NCBI GenBank assembly: GCA_034664425.1
Contig: JAXDHR010000062.1
Location: forward strand, 1 to 44,561
DNA: 44,561 nt
Origin: DATBDM01 sp034664425
GTDB taxonomy: Bacteria > Actinomycetota > Thermoleophilia > Solirubrobacterales > Solirubrobacteraceae
Direction of reading: 5' to 3'
Below the pieces are notes generated by a model, which was not told the origin of the DNA, did no database searches, and saw nothing but the letters and a program-made list of their open reading frames with translations. The position numbers were made by a program, and so were the translations under genes. Every line of letters starts with the position of its first letter. Positions within the stretch are counted from its first letter, which is position 1. Below are positions 9,047 to 16,803 of this stretch, piece by piece.

Positions 9047-10480
9047 TCATCTGCGTCCGGCGAGCGTTGGCCTGGTCCTCTCGGCCGGCGGGGTGATCGC
9101 CTCGAGGGAACGGCCCATGGTCTCCTCGCCGAACACGGCGACGGTGGCCACGGCGACGAGGGCCACCCCACCGACCAGCGTGTAGACGGCCACGACACCG
9201 CCTGCGGCGAGCAGCAGCGGCACCAGCGACGGCCCGATGACACCGGAAAGCAGCCGCCCGACCCCCTCGGTGACCGCAGTGCCGGTGGCCCGGATCGCGG
9301 TCGGGTAGCTCTCGGCGGTGTACACCTTGACGGCCGGGTCTGCGCCGATGCCGAAGAACGACATGACGCAGCCGACCAGCAGCACCGCTACCGCCCCGCG
9401 GGTGAACCCGAACGCGAACGCGGCGACGGCTGCCACGGCGCCGAAGGTGATGATCACCCGACGGCGCCCCCACCGCTCGACGAGCCAGGCTTCCAACAGC
9501 TTGCCGGGGACGGAGGCTCCCACGATGGCGGCCGTGAATGCGAACGCCGAGGTCAGGGTGAACCCCATGGAGGTCACCACCGTCGGCATGAACGTCTGGA
9601 TCGAGTAGAAGACGAAGAAGATGCCGCCGAAGGTCGTCCACAGCGTCGCGGAGCGGCGCAGGTACCGGCGGCCGAACAGGGTCCGGATCGAGCTGTCGGT
9701 GCCCGCCTCGGCGACGGGCCGGACAGTGGGTGGTGGTGGCAGCGGCCTGCCGAGCTCGGCCTCCACCCGAGCCTCGATCTCCTTCAGCACGCGCTCCGCG
9801 TCGGCGATCCGGTTCCGCGCCTCATACCAGCGGGGAGACTCGGGTACGTACTTCCAGACCAGGAACGCGAAGATCACGGGCAGTCCGCCGAGGAAGAACA
9901 TGACCCGCCAGCCGGTGTCGTCGGCCACCGAGGGGATGAGCGCGAGCGAGAGCAGCGGTGACAGGAAGTAGCCGACGGACAGGAATGAGTCGGCGATGCC
10001 GGTGAACCGGCCGCGGATCGAGGGCGGGCACAGCTCGGCGGCGTAGGCGTACGGGAGCGGGAAGACCGCGCCCATCGCGATCCCGGCGAGCACCCGCAGC
10101 ACGATCAGCACAGCGATGTCCGGTGCGAGCCCGGTGAGGAACGTCAGCACGGCGTAGACCACCGTGCCGGCCACCATGACCCGCTTGCGGCCGCACCGGT
10201 CGGCGAGCCGTCCGGCGGGTACGATGCCGAGCACGATCCCGACCGCGGAGGCGATGGCCGCCACGCTCTCGAGGCCGGTGTTGAGGTGGAAGACGGCCGA
10301 CAGCGATGGCAGCACGCTGCCGATGAGCCCGACGTCATAGGACTCCATCAGCCAGCCGAGGAAGAGGATCGCCATCACCCTGGTGAGCCAGCGGGATACC
10401 GGCAGCCGGTCCAGACGTTCGGGAGCGTGGAGCCCCGCCTCGGGCGCCGCCTTGCGATCGACGTACTCAGCGACGGCCAT
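9047..10480 (-). CDS. MFS transporter, metabolite:H+ symporter / SV2-like type
   Basis: 477 residues with about 12 membrane helices. Family motifs are clear: LGWLMESYDVGLIG in helix 1, GRLADRCGRKRVMV in loop 2-3, PESPRWYEARNR after helix 6, ERWGRRRVI in loop 8-9 and YPTAIRATGTAV near helix 10-11. The acidic pair at the end of helix 1 (ESYD) is typical of aromatic-acid and other organic-acid symporters. ATG 10480 follows GGAGG with an 8-nt gap and overlaps the end of the acyltransferase gene by 14 nt, so the two are probably translationally coupled. The substrate is unknown; an organic acid used by the neighbouring ligase is plausible, though export is also possible. Confidence 0.87.
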   Translation of the reverse strand: MAVAEYVDRKAAPEAGLHAPERLDRLPVSRWLTRVMAILFLGWLMESYDVGLIGSVLPSLSAVFHLNTGLESVAAIASAVGIVLGIVPAGRLADRCGRKRVMVAGTVVYAVLTFLTGLAPDIAVLIVLRVLAGIAMGAVFPLPYAYAAELCPPSIRGRFTGIADSFLSVGYFLSPLLSLALIPSVADDTGWRVMFFLGGLPVIFAFLVWKYVPESPRWYEARNRIADAERVLKEIEARVEAELGRPLPPPPTVRPVAEAGTDSSIRTLFGRRYLRRSATLWTTFGGIFFVFYSIQTFMPTVVTSMGFTLTSAFAFTAAIVGASVPGKLLEAWLVERWGRRRVIITFGAVAAVAAFAFGFTRGAVAVLLVGCVMSFFGIGADPAVKVYTAESYPTAIRATGTAVTEGVGRLLSGVIGPSLVPLLLAAGGVVAVYTLVGGVALVAVATVAVFGEETMGRSLEAITPPAERTRPTLAGRR

Positions 10481-11690
10481 CGGAGCCGCCTCCGTTCGTC
10501 GTGCGCCAGGTCCGTCGCGGGATCCCAGCGGTGGCCCGGGCGCCGGGAAGCCGGGCGAGGAGCGCGGTCAGCAACGCCGCGGCCATGAAGACGACGACGA
10601 TGCCGCCCGCGGTCACGACCTCCCAGGGCAGGTACCGGTCGAGCGACTGCCAGCCCAAGGCGGTCAGCGCGGTGAGCCAGAGGATCTGGCTGAGGTAGAT
10701 GCCGTAGGAGTAGTCCGCCCCCGCCCGGACGAGGGAACGCAGCCGGGCCGGCCAGCGCTCGCTGGTCATCCAGACCCCGAGCAGGTACACCGTCGTGATG
10801 AGCCCCAGGTAGAGCGGGATCTCGGCCGGCTGGAAGGGATCCGATGGATCGCCGCCGGCGAAGCCGGGGACGCCCTGAGCCGCCAGTAGGTACCACGTCT
10901 CGCCGAAGGCGACGGCCACGGCGGTGGCGGCGAGCAGCGCGCGCCAGTGCCGGCGCAGCCAGTCGTGGACGGCCTCGTAATGCCATGCGACGACCCCACC
11001 GACGACAACGAAGAGCTGGTAGTTCCACAGCTCCCTGGTCGCTGCCTTGCCGAGCATCCACGACGGGACGTACTGCTCATGTACGAGCCAGGTCAGAACC
11101 ACCTCGACGGCCAGGCTGACTCCGAGCAGCCGCCAGTGGTGCCGCTCGGTACTCCGGATCAGCCACAGGAACAGCGGGTAGATCAGGTAGAGCTCGAGCA
11201 GCAGGATCAGGAAGTACAGCTGGTCGTATCCCGTGAGCAGCAGGGACCCGAGCTGCCCGGCCTCGCCGGCGATGCTCCCGATCCGTCCTGCCTCGGCGAT
11301 GCCCAGCGCGAAGTAGACGACCGTCCAAGTCACGTAAGGCGCCACCACGGCGAGCAGCCGGCGCCGCCAGAACGTCCGCCAGCCGCCGGGGCCCACGGTG
11401 GAGTAGGCGTAGACGAGCATCGCGGTCGAGATGAACATGAACGCGAACCGCGTGACGTGGGTCAGCATCAGGCCGGCGCCGACTCCGACGCTCGCCGCCG
11501 GCCCGAACGCCGGCAACGAGTGGGTGGTGACGACGCCCAGTTGCTTCACGGGGCGCATGGCGTCGATGTGGGCGAGCCTCGGCCGTGGTCTGCGCCGGCT
11601 CTGGGCTGGCGCCGGCGGCGGCACGGGTTGCGCGGCCGTCGCCGGCTCAGCCGCGGGGGCGACCTCCGTGGCATCGAGGACGGCGCTCAT
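10467..11690 (-). CDS. Acyltransferase family 3 (OafA/AT3-like) integral membrane protein
   Basis: 407 residues: a Pro/Ala-rich cytoplasmic N-terminus of about 40 residues, then roughly ten membrane helices. The family signature R-x10-H lies at the start of the membrane domain in IDAMRPVKQLGVVTTHS. Later landmarks are YAYSTVGPGGW, FWRRRLLAVVAPY and the helix with DYSYGIYLSQ. AT3 proteins move acyl groups across or onto glycans and other acceptors at the membrane. It is the first gene of the minus-strand operon leading to MFS, SGNH hydrolase, ligase and binding protein. There is no Shine-Dalgarno before ATG 11690 and I found no clear promoter. Confidence 0.85.
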   Translation of the reverse strand: MSAVLDATEVAPAAEPATAAQPVPPPAPAQSRRRPRPRLAHIDAMRPVKQLGVVTTHSLPAFGPAASVGVGAGLMLTHVTRFAFMFISTAMLVYAYSTVGPGGWRTFWRRRLLAVVAPYVTWTVVYFALGIAEAGRIGSIAGEAGQLGSLLLTGYDQLYFLILLLELYLIYPLFLWLIRSTERHHWRLLGVSLAVEVVLTWLVHEQYVPSWMLGKAATRELWNYQLFVVVGGVVAWHYEAVHDWLRRHWRALLAATAVAVAFGETWYLLAAQGVPGFAGGDPSDPFQPAEIPLYLGLITTVYLLGVWMTSERWPARLRSLVRAGADYSYGIYLSQILWLTALTALGWQSLDRYLPWEVVTAGGIVVVFMAAALLTALLARLPGARATAGIPRRTWRTTNGGGSDGRR

Positions 11691-12044
11691 GACGGGAGGA
11701 CGAGCGCCGCGCGGCCTTCCTCGTCACCGGCCGGCTGAACGGCGATGTGCGAGAGGACGGTGTGATCCGAGGTCACCCTGCCAGCGTGCCGTCCCTCACT
11801 GAGGCATCGCCCAGGGGCGGCAAGGAGTTTGCTGGGACGAAGTCACCGCCGCGGGCGCGCCGCAGGCGCCGAACACGATGAGCGCCCCGGTCGCTTCGAG
11901 ATTTCAGCCGCTTGGCGCTCATGCCGGCAGGGTTGCGCCCGACCGTGGGAGCCGGGTGCGGGGTGCCCGTGTGGTCGCTGAGCCTTGGCGGCCGTCAGTC
12001 CGAAACAGCCCGAACCCCGCTCTACTCCGCGGAATCCGGGCCGA
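11691..12044. other. Intergenic region between the AT3 operon and tRNA-Ala
   Basis: 354 bases with no supportable gene. It must hold the promoter of the minus-strand acyltransferase operon, but I find no good TANNNT box close to 11690. Short frames here have no recognisable product. The sequence just beyond the tRNA 3' end holds no integrase gene or obvious direct repeat. Confidence 0.6.
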
Positions 12045-12117
12045 TGGAGCTAGGGGGACTCGAACCCCCGACCTCCTGGGTGCGATCCAGGCGCTCTCCC
12101 AACTGAGCTATAGCCCC
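12045..12117 (-). tRNA. tRNA-Ala (anticodon CGC)
   Basis: 73-nt cloverleaf on the minus strand. The acceptor stem GGGGCTA pairs with TAGCTCC and contains the G3:U70 pair that marks alanine tRNAs. The D-arm is GCTC-AGTTGGGA-GAGC. The anticodon arm is CCTGG-ATCGCAC-CCAGG with anticodon CGC, and the T-arm is GGGGG-TTCGAAC-CCCCC type. The discriminator base is A and CCA is not encoded. It reads alanine GCG codons, which are frequent in this GC-rich genome. Confidence 0.95.
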
Positions 12118-12163
12118 GTGGTGCAACGGCGTGCAGGACTTCTCCCGCGTGTCGTGAACCGCG

Positions 12164-12169
12164 ATTGTA
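12164..12169 (-). promoter_or_regulatory. Candidate -10 box (TACAAT) for tRNA-Ala(CGC)
   Basis: TACAAT on the minus strand, about 47 nt upstream of the mature tRNA 5' end, is close to consensus and unusual in this GC-rich context. No matching -35 was found at 16-18 nt. Confidence 0.45.
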
Positions 12170-12216
12170 GCCGTCCCCGTGCCTCGCGAGTGTGCATGGA
12201 GCGGCGCCCGGAGGAC

Positions 12217-12222
12217 TAGATT
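12217..12222 (+). promoter_or_regulatory. Candidate -10 box (TAGATT) for the diguanylate cyclase gene
   Basis: TAGATT lies 17 nt before ATG 12240 and would give a leader of only about 10 nt. It is enclosed by GGAGG (12210-12214 region) and CCTCC a few bases downstream, which can pair into a small hairpin. That hairpin is possibly regulatory and possibly chance. Confidence 0.35.
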
Positions 12223-12239
12223 GACCTCCGACGCAGCCC

Positions 12240-14159
12240 ATGCGACCTCGCCCCGTCCTCACCCCGAGCTTCCGCAACCGGCTGCGGCTGTTCTTCGTCA
12301 TCATCGTGATCGTTCCGATGGTCGCGGTGGCGCTCGTCCTCTACAAGCTCGTCGGGGCGGCGGGCGACGGCAAGGTCGACGCGGCGCTCGCGCAGAACCA
12401 GAACGCCGCGATACAGCTGCTCCAGCAGGACCAGCAGCACGCGGGGGTGGTCGCGAACTCGATCGTCAAGGACGGCAGGCTCGCGACGGCGATCCGCGCT
12501 CGCCGCTCGGCCGCCATCAACGCGCGGCTGGTCACGCTCGCGCAGCGCGTCGGCGCCGCCAAGGCCGCGCTGGACCTGCGCGGGATCGGCCGCTTCGAGA
12601 CCGGTACGGGCGTCGCGGTCGGTGCGACCCGGCGGCCGATCAACAACAACAACAACAGCTCGATCGGCACGATCGCCGTCTCCACCCGTAGCGCGCAGTC
12701 CTATGCCGACGAGCTGCGGTCGTTCAATCACGTCCACGCCGTCATCCTGCAGCGCGGCCGGGTCGTCGCCTCGACGCTCGTCGGCGGCCCGCCGGCCACG
12801 CTGCCGCACAACGGGAACGTCGATCTCGACGGCGCCCGCTACCGCGCGGCCACCTTCGACGCGCAATCCTTCGACGGCCCGCTGCTCGCCGTGCACCAGC
12901 TGCGTCTCGAGAACGGCGGCAGCGGGGTCTTCTCCGCGGCGTCGCTGATCGTCCTCGGGGTCATGCTCGGCTTCCTCGCGCTCGCGGTCGCCTTCGCCCT
13001 GACGGTGTCGCGCACGCTGCACACCGAGGTCCAGCGGCTGCTGATCGCCGCCCAGAGGCTCGGCCGGGGAGACTTCTCGGTCGCCGTGCCCGCCGAGGGC
13101 AACGACGAGTTCGCCGCGCTCGGCAAGGAGTTCAACGACATGGCGCGCCAGCTCGAGGGCCGCCTCGAGGAGCTCCAGCTCGAGCGCGCGCGGCTGCAGG
13201 AGGCGATCCGCCGCGTCGGCGAGTCGATCACCCGCGGGCTCGATCGCGTCGGGCTGCTGGAGATCGTGGTCCAGACGGCGGTCGACGGCATCGGTGCCGC
13301 CGCCGGGCGCGCGTCGATGCGCCGCAGCAGCCAGGACCGGCTCACCGAGGTGGCGCGCGCGGGCGAGCCCGAGACCTTCGCGCGCGCGCTGCATGCCGCC
13401 GAGGCGGCGGTGATCGATGCGGGCCAGGTCGCCGAGATCCAGCTCGGCGGCGCCAGCGCGCTCGCCGCCCCGCTCGGGGCAGCGGAGGAGGGCGGGCGCG
13501 TCGTCGGCATCGTCTCCGTCGCCCGCCAGGACGAGCCGTTCACCGCCGGCGAGCGCGAGCTGTTCTCCTACCTGACCAACCAGGCCGCGGTCTCCGTCGA
13601 GAACGTCGACCTGCACGAGACGGTCACGCGGCAGGCGGTCACGGACGAGCTGACCGGGCTGTTCAACCACCGCCGCTTCCAGGAGGTCATGACCGCGGAG
13701 GTCGAGCGCGCCCGCCGCTACAACCACGAGCTCGGCCTGATCATGCTCGACATCGACAACTTCAAGCAGGTCAACGACACGTACGGCCACCTGCAGGGCG
13801 ACCTCGTGCTGCGCGAGGTCGCCCGCGTGCTCCGCCAGTCCTCGCGCGACGTCGACGAGCCCGCGCGCTACGGCGGCGAGGAGATGGCCGTCGCGTTGCC
13901 GCAGACCGACCTCGAGGGCGCCTACCAGTTCGCCGAGCGCGTCCGCCGGCGGATCGAGGCGCTGGAGCTGCCGCTGCCCGACGGTCACGACGGCGTGCTG
14001 CGGGTCACCGCCTCCTTCGGCGCCGCGTCGCTGGCCGGGACCGGCAACGCCGACAAGGACACGCTCGTCGCGGCTGCCGACGGCGCCTTGTACAACGCGA
14101 AGCGGTCCGGCAAGAACCGCACGCAGCGGGCGTCGGACCCGCGCCCGGCCGCCCGCTAG
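12240..14159 (+). CDS. Membrane diguanylate cyclase (sensor-HAMP-GAF-GGDEF)
   Basis: 639 residues. Membrane segment 1 is near 17-38, followed by an extracytoplasmic sensor of about 195 residues containing a run of five Asn (135-139, a tandem AAC repeat). Membrane segment 2 is near 235-258, then a HAMP domain, a GAF domain (about 325-465) and a C-terminal GGDEF domain introduced by TDELTGLFNHRRF. The active-site loop is GGEEM (545-549), with Met replacing the usual Phe, a variation that should be tolerated. The RxxD inhibitory site is present (R536, D539), spaced as in known feedback-inhibited cyclases. It should convert two GTP to c-di-GMP in response to an external signal. No complete EAL phosphodiesterase is in the window, only the relic near 2742-3053. 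Confidence 0.92.
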   Translation: MRPRPVLTPSFRNRLRLFFVIIVIVPMVAVALVLYKLVGAAGDGKVDAALAQNQNAAIQLLQQDQQHAGVVANSIVKDGRLATAIRARRSAAINARLVTLAQRVGAAKAALDLRGIGRFETGTGVAVGATRRPINNNNNSSIGTIAVSTRSAQSYADELRSFNHVHAVILQRGRVVASTLVGGPPATLPHNGNVDLDGARYRAATFDAQSFDGPLLAVHQLRLENGGSGVFSAASLIVLGVMLGFLALAVAFALTVSRTLHTEVQRLLIAAQRLGRGDFSVAVPAEGNDEFAALGKEFNDMARQLEGRLEELQLERARLQEAIRRVGESITRGLDRVGLLEIVVQTAVDGIGAAAGRASMRRSSQDRLTEVARAGEPETFARALHAAEAAVIDAGQVAEIQLGGASALAAPLGAAEEGGRVVGIVSVARQDEPFTAGERELFSYLTNQAAVSVENVDLHETVTRQAVTDELTGLFNHRRFQEVMTAEVERARRYNHELGLIMLDIDNFKQVNDTYGHLQGDLVLREVARVLRQSSRDVDEPARYGGEEMAVALPQTDLEGAYQFAERVRRRIEALELPLPDGHDGVLRVTASFGAASLAGTGNADKDTLVAAADGALYNAKRSGKNRTQRASDPRPAAR

Positions 14160-14202
14160 GCGCACGGCGTCACGGGAGGGGAGTAGCCTTTGGAGGCGAG
14201 GC

Positions 14203-14727
14203 ATGGGACTGCTTGACGACGCCATCCGCGAGCACCTCGAGCTCAAGCGCCAGCACGGCGGAGACCCCGGGGAGATCGAGCGGCAGGAGCATGAGGCCCT
14301 CGGCAGGGCCGATCGCCGCGAGGACGACGAGCCGGCGGCGAGCGGCGCCTCGCTCGGGGGCGCCGAGGGCGCCGAGGGCGAGGCCGAGGCGCCGTCCGGC
14401 CCGGTGACCGAGGAGCATCCGGAGGACTTCGCGGCCGACGCGCCGACGACCGTCTACTCGCCGGCTGACGTCGACGGCACGACCCGGGGGGACGAGATCG
14501 ACCCGCCCGCCGGCGAGGAGGAGCTCCCGAGCGCCGGCCACGACGCCGACGCGCCGGGCTACGACGAGGATCCGTGGCTCGAGGAGACCGACGAGCGGCC
14601 CGTGGCGCCCCCCGCCCAGCAGGACGACGTGCTCGAGGAGACGCCGGACTTCCTGCAGGAGACGCCGGAGCACGATCGCCTCTGGTTCGAGCAGAAGCCG
14701 CCGCGCGGCTTCGACTGGGATCGCTGA
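14203..14727 (+). CDS. Acidic conserved hypothetical protein (MGLLDDAIREHLELKR start)
   Basis: 174 residues, strongly acidic and rich in Ala, Glu, Asp and Pro. It has a helical conserved-looking N-terminus (MGLLDDAIREHLELKRQHG), a long low-complexity middle that is probably disordered, and a short aromatic C-terminus LWFEQKPPRGFDWDR. The two ends look like interaction motifs joined by a flexible linker. ATG 14203 has GGAGG at 14192-14196, a good spacing. It lies 43 nt after the cyclase gene and could be cotranscribed. I recall similar N-termini in Thermoleophilia but know of no assigned function. Confidence 0.8.
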   Translation: MGLLDDAIREHLELKRQHGGDPGEIERQEHEALGRADRREDDEPAASGASLGGAEGAEGEAEAPSGPVTEEHPEDFAADAPTTVYSPADVDGTTRGDEIDPPAGEEELPSAGHDADAPGYDEDPWLEETDERPVAPPAQQDDVLEETPDFLQETPEHDRLWFEQKPPRGFDWDR

Positions 14728-14920
14728 GCCCCGACCGGACGTCCGTCCAGGCGCGTCCAGCCGCAGTCAGGTCTCGCGCCGCGGCGGCCGACACTGCTGG
14801 TGAGGTCACCGGCCGCCCTTTCCAAGGGGGGCGGTCGGCAAGCTCACACCGGAGGCGCGGCGGGGCGCATCAACCTGCCCCGGACTGACGTCCCGCCGTC
14901 CGGCACGGCTCGCTCGACAC

Positions 14921-14948
14921 GGGCCGCGCGGTTGCCGCCGCGCGGCCC
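14921..14948. terminator. Hairpin between converging genes (11-bp stem)
   Basis: GGGCCGCGCGG (14921-14931) and CCGCGCGGCCC (14938-14948) pair perfectly around a 6-nt loop. It sits between a plus-strand gene ending at 14727 and a minus-strand gene ending at 14963, 14 nt past the latter's stop. There is no U-tract, as is common in high-GC actinobacteria. A weaker 8-bp hairpin lies at about 14811-14835. Confidence 0.55.
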
Positions 14949-14962
14949 GGAGCCAGCCCGGC

Positions 14963-15634
14963 TCAGGCGTCGATCAAGCGCCAGTGGAACACCGAGCCCG
15001 TCGGGATCGTCGATGTGGTCGCGCCCGTGTTGCAGACGACGAGGTTGGGCACCGCGCCGCCCTGCGTCGTCTTGATCACGACCGACGGAACGAAGGCTGC
15101 GGTGTTCGGCAGCACGGCGTTGCCGGCGGCGTCGGTCAGCGTGCCGACGACGAGATCGCCGACGACGCCCTCGCCGAAGTTCCCGGTCAGTTGCGCCTTG
15201 CAGGCGCCGGCGGCGATTGCGATCGGGCTGCTCGTCGTCGTGGTCAGCTCATCCGGCCGCGAGCCGCCGAGATCGGAAAGGGTCAGCGACTTGTCAGCGA
15301 CGTCCGCGCCGGTCAGCGGCGTGCTCAGCCCGCGGTAGCGACCGTCGCCCTGAGACATCGTGAGGAAGGCCCCGTTCCTGATGTCGGAGCTCGTCACGGA
15401 GCCGTCCTTGAGGTCTGTGCCGGTCACGGACCCGTTCTTGAGGTCTCTGCCGGTCACGGACCCGTTCTTGAGGTCCTTGCCGGTGAGCGAGCCGTTCTTG
15501 ATGCCGGCGCCCGTGACGAGGCGCTTCGCCGCACTGATCGCCGAGTCGCCGATCGCGGTTCCGCTCATCGCGACGACCAGGGCGATGACGGCGATGACGG
15601 TCGCGGGAGCGGGCCGTCGGAGCATGCGGCGCAT
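14963..15634 (-). CDS. Secreted protein with NGSVTGxDLK tandem repeats
   Basis: 223 residues with an N-terminal signal sequence (RRPAPATVIAVIALVVAMSG...). A block of decapeptide repeats of the form LKNGS(V/L)TGxD occupies about residues 42-85, reading GIKNGSLTGKD, LKNGSVTGRD, LKNGSVTGTD, LKDGSVTSSD in turn. A C-terminal domain of about 130 residues contains two Cys residues (GACKAQL and VVCNTG) and ends FHWRLIDA. Repeats of this sort recur in exported proteins of Thermoleophilia; their regular spacing suggests a beta-solenoid stalk. Function is unknown. It converges on the acidic-protein gene with a hairpin between them. Confidence 0.82.
   Translation of the reverse strand: MRRMLRRPAPATVIAVIALVVAMSGTAIGDSAISAAKRLVTGAGIKNGSLTGKDLKNGSVTGRDLKNGSVTGTDLKDGSVTSSDIRNGAFLTMSQGDGRYRGLSTPLTGADVADKSLTLSDLGGSRPDELTTTTSSPIAIAAGACKAQLTGNFGEGVVGDLVVGTLTDAAGNAVLPNTAAFVPSVVIKTTQGGAVPNLVVCNTGATTSTIPTGSVFHWRLIDA
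15392..15511. repeat. Four 30-bp tandem units encoding the NGSVTGxDLK repeats
   Basis: Four consecutive 30-bp units start at 15392, 15422, 15452 and 15482. The second and third are nearly identical (GGTCACGGACCCGTTCTTGA core); the outer units have diverged. The period matches the 10-residue protein repeat, so the array can expand or contract in frame. Confidence 0.85.
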
Positions 15635-15748
15635 GACGCCTCCTCGGGCGCGACGTTCGATGTCGCGCGGGATCGTTGGTCCGACCGTCCCAGACGGGCC
15701 CAGTTCACGTCAACCGGCTCGCCGGACCGTAGGGGGCGACCCAGGCGA

Positions 15749-15820
15749 TGGAGGCGGGGGGAATCGAACCCCCAACTTCGGCTTGCAAAGCCGATGTGTT
15801 CCCGTTAGCACCACGCCCCC
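15749..15820 (-). tRNA. tRNA-Ala (anticodon UGC), atypical body
   Basis: 72-nt cloverleaf on the minus strand. The acceptor GGGGGCG pairs with CGCCTCC and includes G3:U70. The anticodon arm TCGGC-TTTGCAA-GCCGA gives anticodon UGC. The variable loop is only 4 nt (AGTT), the T-arm is GGGGG-TTCGATT-CCCCC and the discriminator is A; CCA is not encoded. The D-arm, GTGC-TAACGGGA-ACAC with positions 8-9 TG, is unlike the GCTC/GAGC D-arm of the other alanine tRNA here and resembles glutamine tRNAs. The alanine call rests on the anticodon and G3:U70. Confidence 0.88.
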
Positions 15821-15830
15821 GGGACCCGGA

Positions 15831-16730
15831 CTAGCTTAGGCGCCTTGCGACGGCGGCCGCGGTCGCTGCGTTGATGTCGACGGTGTCGCGCACGTCGTCG
15901 GCGTAGCCCCCGGCCAGGACGACGCAGACCGCGGCGCCGGTCGCGCGCAGGCGGTCGAGCACGAGCTCGTCGCGCGCGAGCAGGCCGCCCTTGCTCAGGG
16001 CGAGCCGTCCGAGCCGGTCGCCCTTCCATGGATCGGCGCCGGCGAGGTAGAAGGCGACGTCGGCGCCGGCGCGCGGGATCGCGTGGTCGAGCGCGGCGTC
16101 GAGCGCCGAGAGATAGCGGTCGTCGCCGGTGCCGCTCGCGAGGTCGACGTCGAGGTCCGAGGGGATGCGCTGGAACGGGTAGTTGCGCGCGCCGTGCAGC
16201 GAGAGCGTGAAGACGTCGGGGTCTGGACCGAGCAGGTCGGCGGTTCCGTCGCCCTGGTGGACGTCGCAGTCGACGACGAGCGCGCGCGCCACGAGCCCGT
16301 CCGCGCGCAGGCACTCGAGCGCGACGGCGACGTCGTTGAACAGGCAGAAGCCGCGGCCCCAGGCGCGGCCGGCGTGGTGCGTGCCGCCGCCGAGGTTCAT
16401 CCCGACGCCTCGGCGCAGGGCGTGGCGCGCTGCCAGCACCGTGCCCGCCGTCGCGCGGCGCCCGCGCTCGACCAGCTCCGGCGACCACGGCAGCCCGAGC
16501 CCGCGCTGCTCGCGGACGCTCAACTCGCCCGCGCGCAGGCGGCGCACCCAGCTGCGCTCGTGCACCGCCTCGATCCGGCTCCAGGCGACGGGCTCGGGCT
16601 CGTGCACCTCGGTGCTCGAGGCGATCCCGTCCGCGACGACGCGCTCGCGCAGCAGGCCGTACTTCTCGATCGGGAAGCGGTGGCCCGCCGGCAGCGGGAA
16701 CCGGAAGCGGTCGTGGGTCCAGACGTCCAC
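15831..16730 (-). CDS. HDAC/AcuC-family zinc deacetylase
   Basis: 299 residues, the length of compact bacterial histone-deacetylase-family enzymes. Active-site landmarks are present in order: GGGTHHAG (tandem His) near residue 115, GFCLFNDVA near 130, zinc ligands in VDCDVHQGDGT near 155, SLHG near 178, the third zinc Asp in YLAGADPWKGDRLG near 240, and AGGY near 280. Such enzymes remove acetyl or other acyl groups from lysine or from polyamine-like small molecules. GTG 16730 gives the expected N-terminus. Its stop lies only 10 nt upstream of the tRNA-Ala(UGC), in the same direction. It is divergent from the glycosyltransferase. Confidence 0.88.
   Translation of the reverse strand: MDVWTHDRFRFPLPAGHRFPIEKYGLLRERVVADGIASSTEVHEPEPVAWSRIEAVHERSWVRRLRAGELSVREQRGLGLPWSPELVERGRRATAGTVLAARHALRRGVGMNLGGGTHHAGRAWGRGFCLFNDVAVALECLRADGLVARALVVDCDVHQGDGTADLLGPDPDVFTLSLHGARNYPFQRIPSDLDVDLASGTGDDRYLSALDAALDHAIPRAGADVAFYLAGADPWKGDRLGRLALSKGGLLARDELVLDRLRATGAAVCVVLAGGYADDVRDTVDINAATAAAVARRLS
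15833..15838 (-). promoter_or_regulatory. Candidate -10 box (TAAGCT) for tRNA-Ala(UGC)
   Basis: TAAGCT overlaps the last codons and stop of the deacetylase gene and lies 12 nt before the tRNA 5' end. The tRNA could use it or be transcribed through from the deacetylase gene. Confidence 0.35.
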
Positions 16731-16797
16731 AAGCGCATGATGCAGGGCCGGTCAGCCCGCGGGCGCCAGGAGCTCGGGGAGGTCTACGCCGGGGCGG

Positions 16798-16803
16798 TAC
16801 CGT
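16798..16803 (+). promoter_or_regulatory. Candidate -10 box (TACCGT) for a leaderless glycosyltransferase
   Basis: TACCGT, then 8 nt, then the in-frame GTG 16812. This is the same TANNNT-short gap-start pattern seen at other genes here and argues against the earlier ATG at 16737, which would lie 6 nt from the divergent deacetylase start. Confidence 0.45.

Noticed and set aside
11878..12304. Open frames reading GTRTPDLLGAIQALSQLSYSP and SSVGRAPGSHPGGRGFESP
   Set aside because: These are translations of the tRNA-Ala gene and its complement, well-known spurious database proteins. The cloverleaf is unambiguous.
15392..15511. Short regular repeats as a CRISPR array
   Set aside because: The repeats are contiguous, without unique spacers, and encode in-frame decapeptides; there are no cas genes.
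15360..15839. Plus-strand open frame ending NRTPNFGLQSRCVPVSTTPP
   Set aside because: It runs antisense to the repeat protein and through tRNA-Ala(UGC); the end is a translated tRNA.
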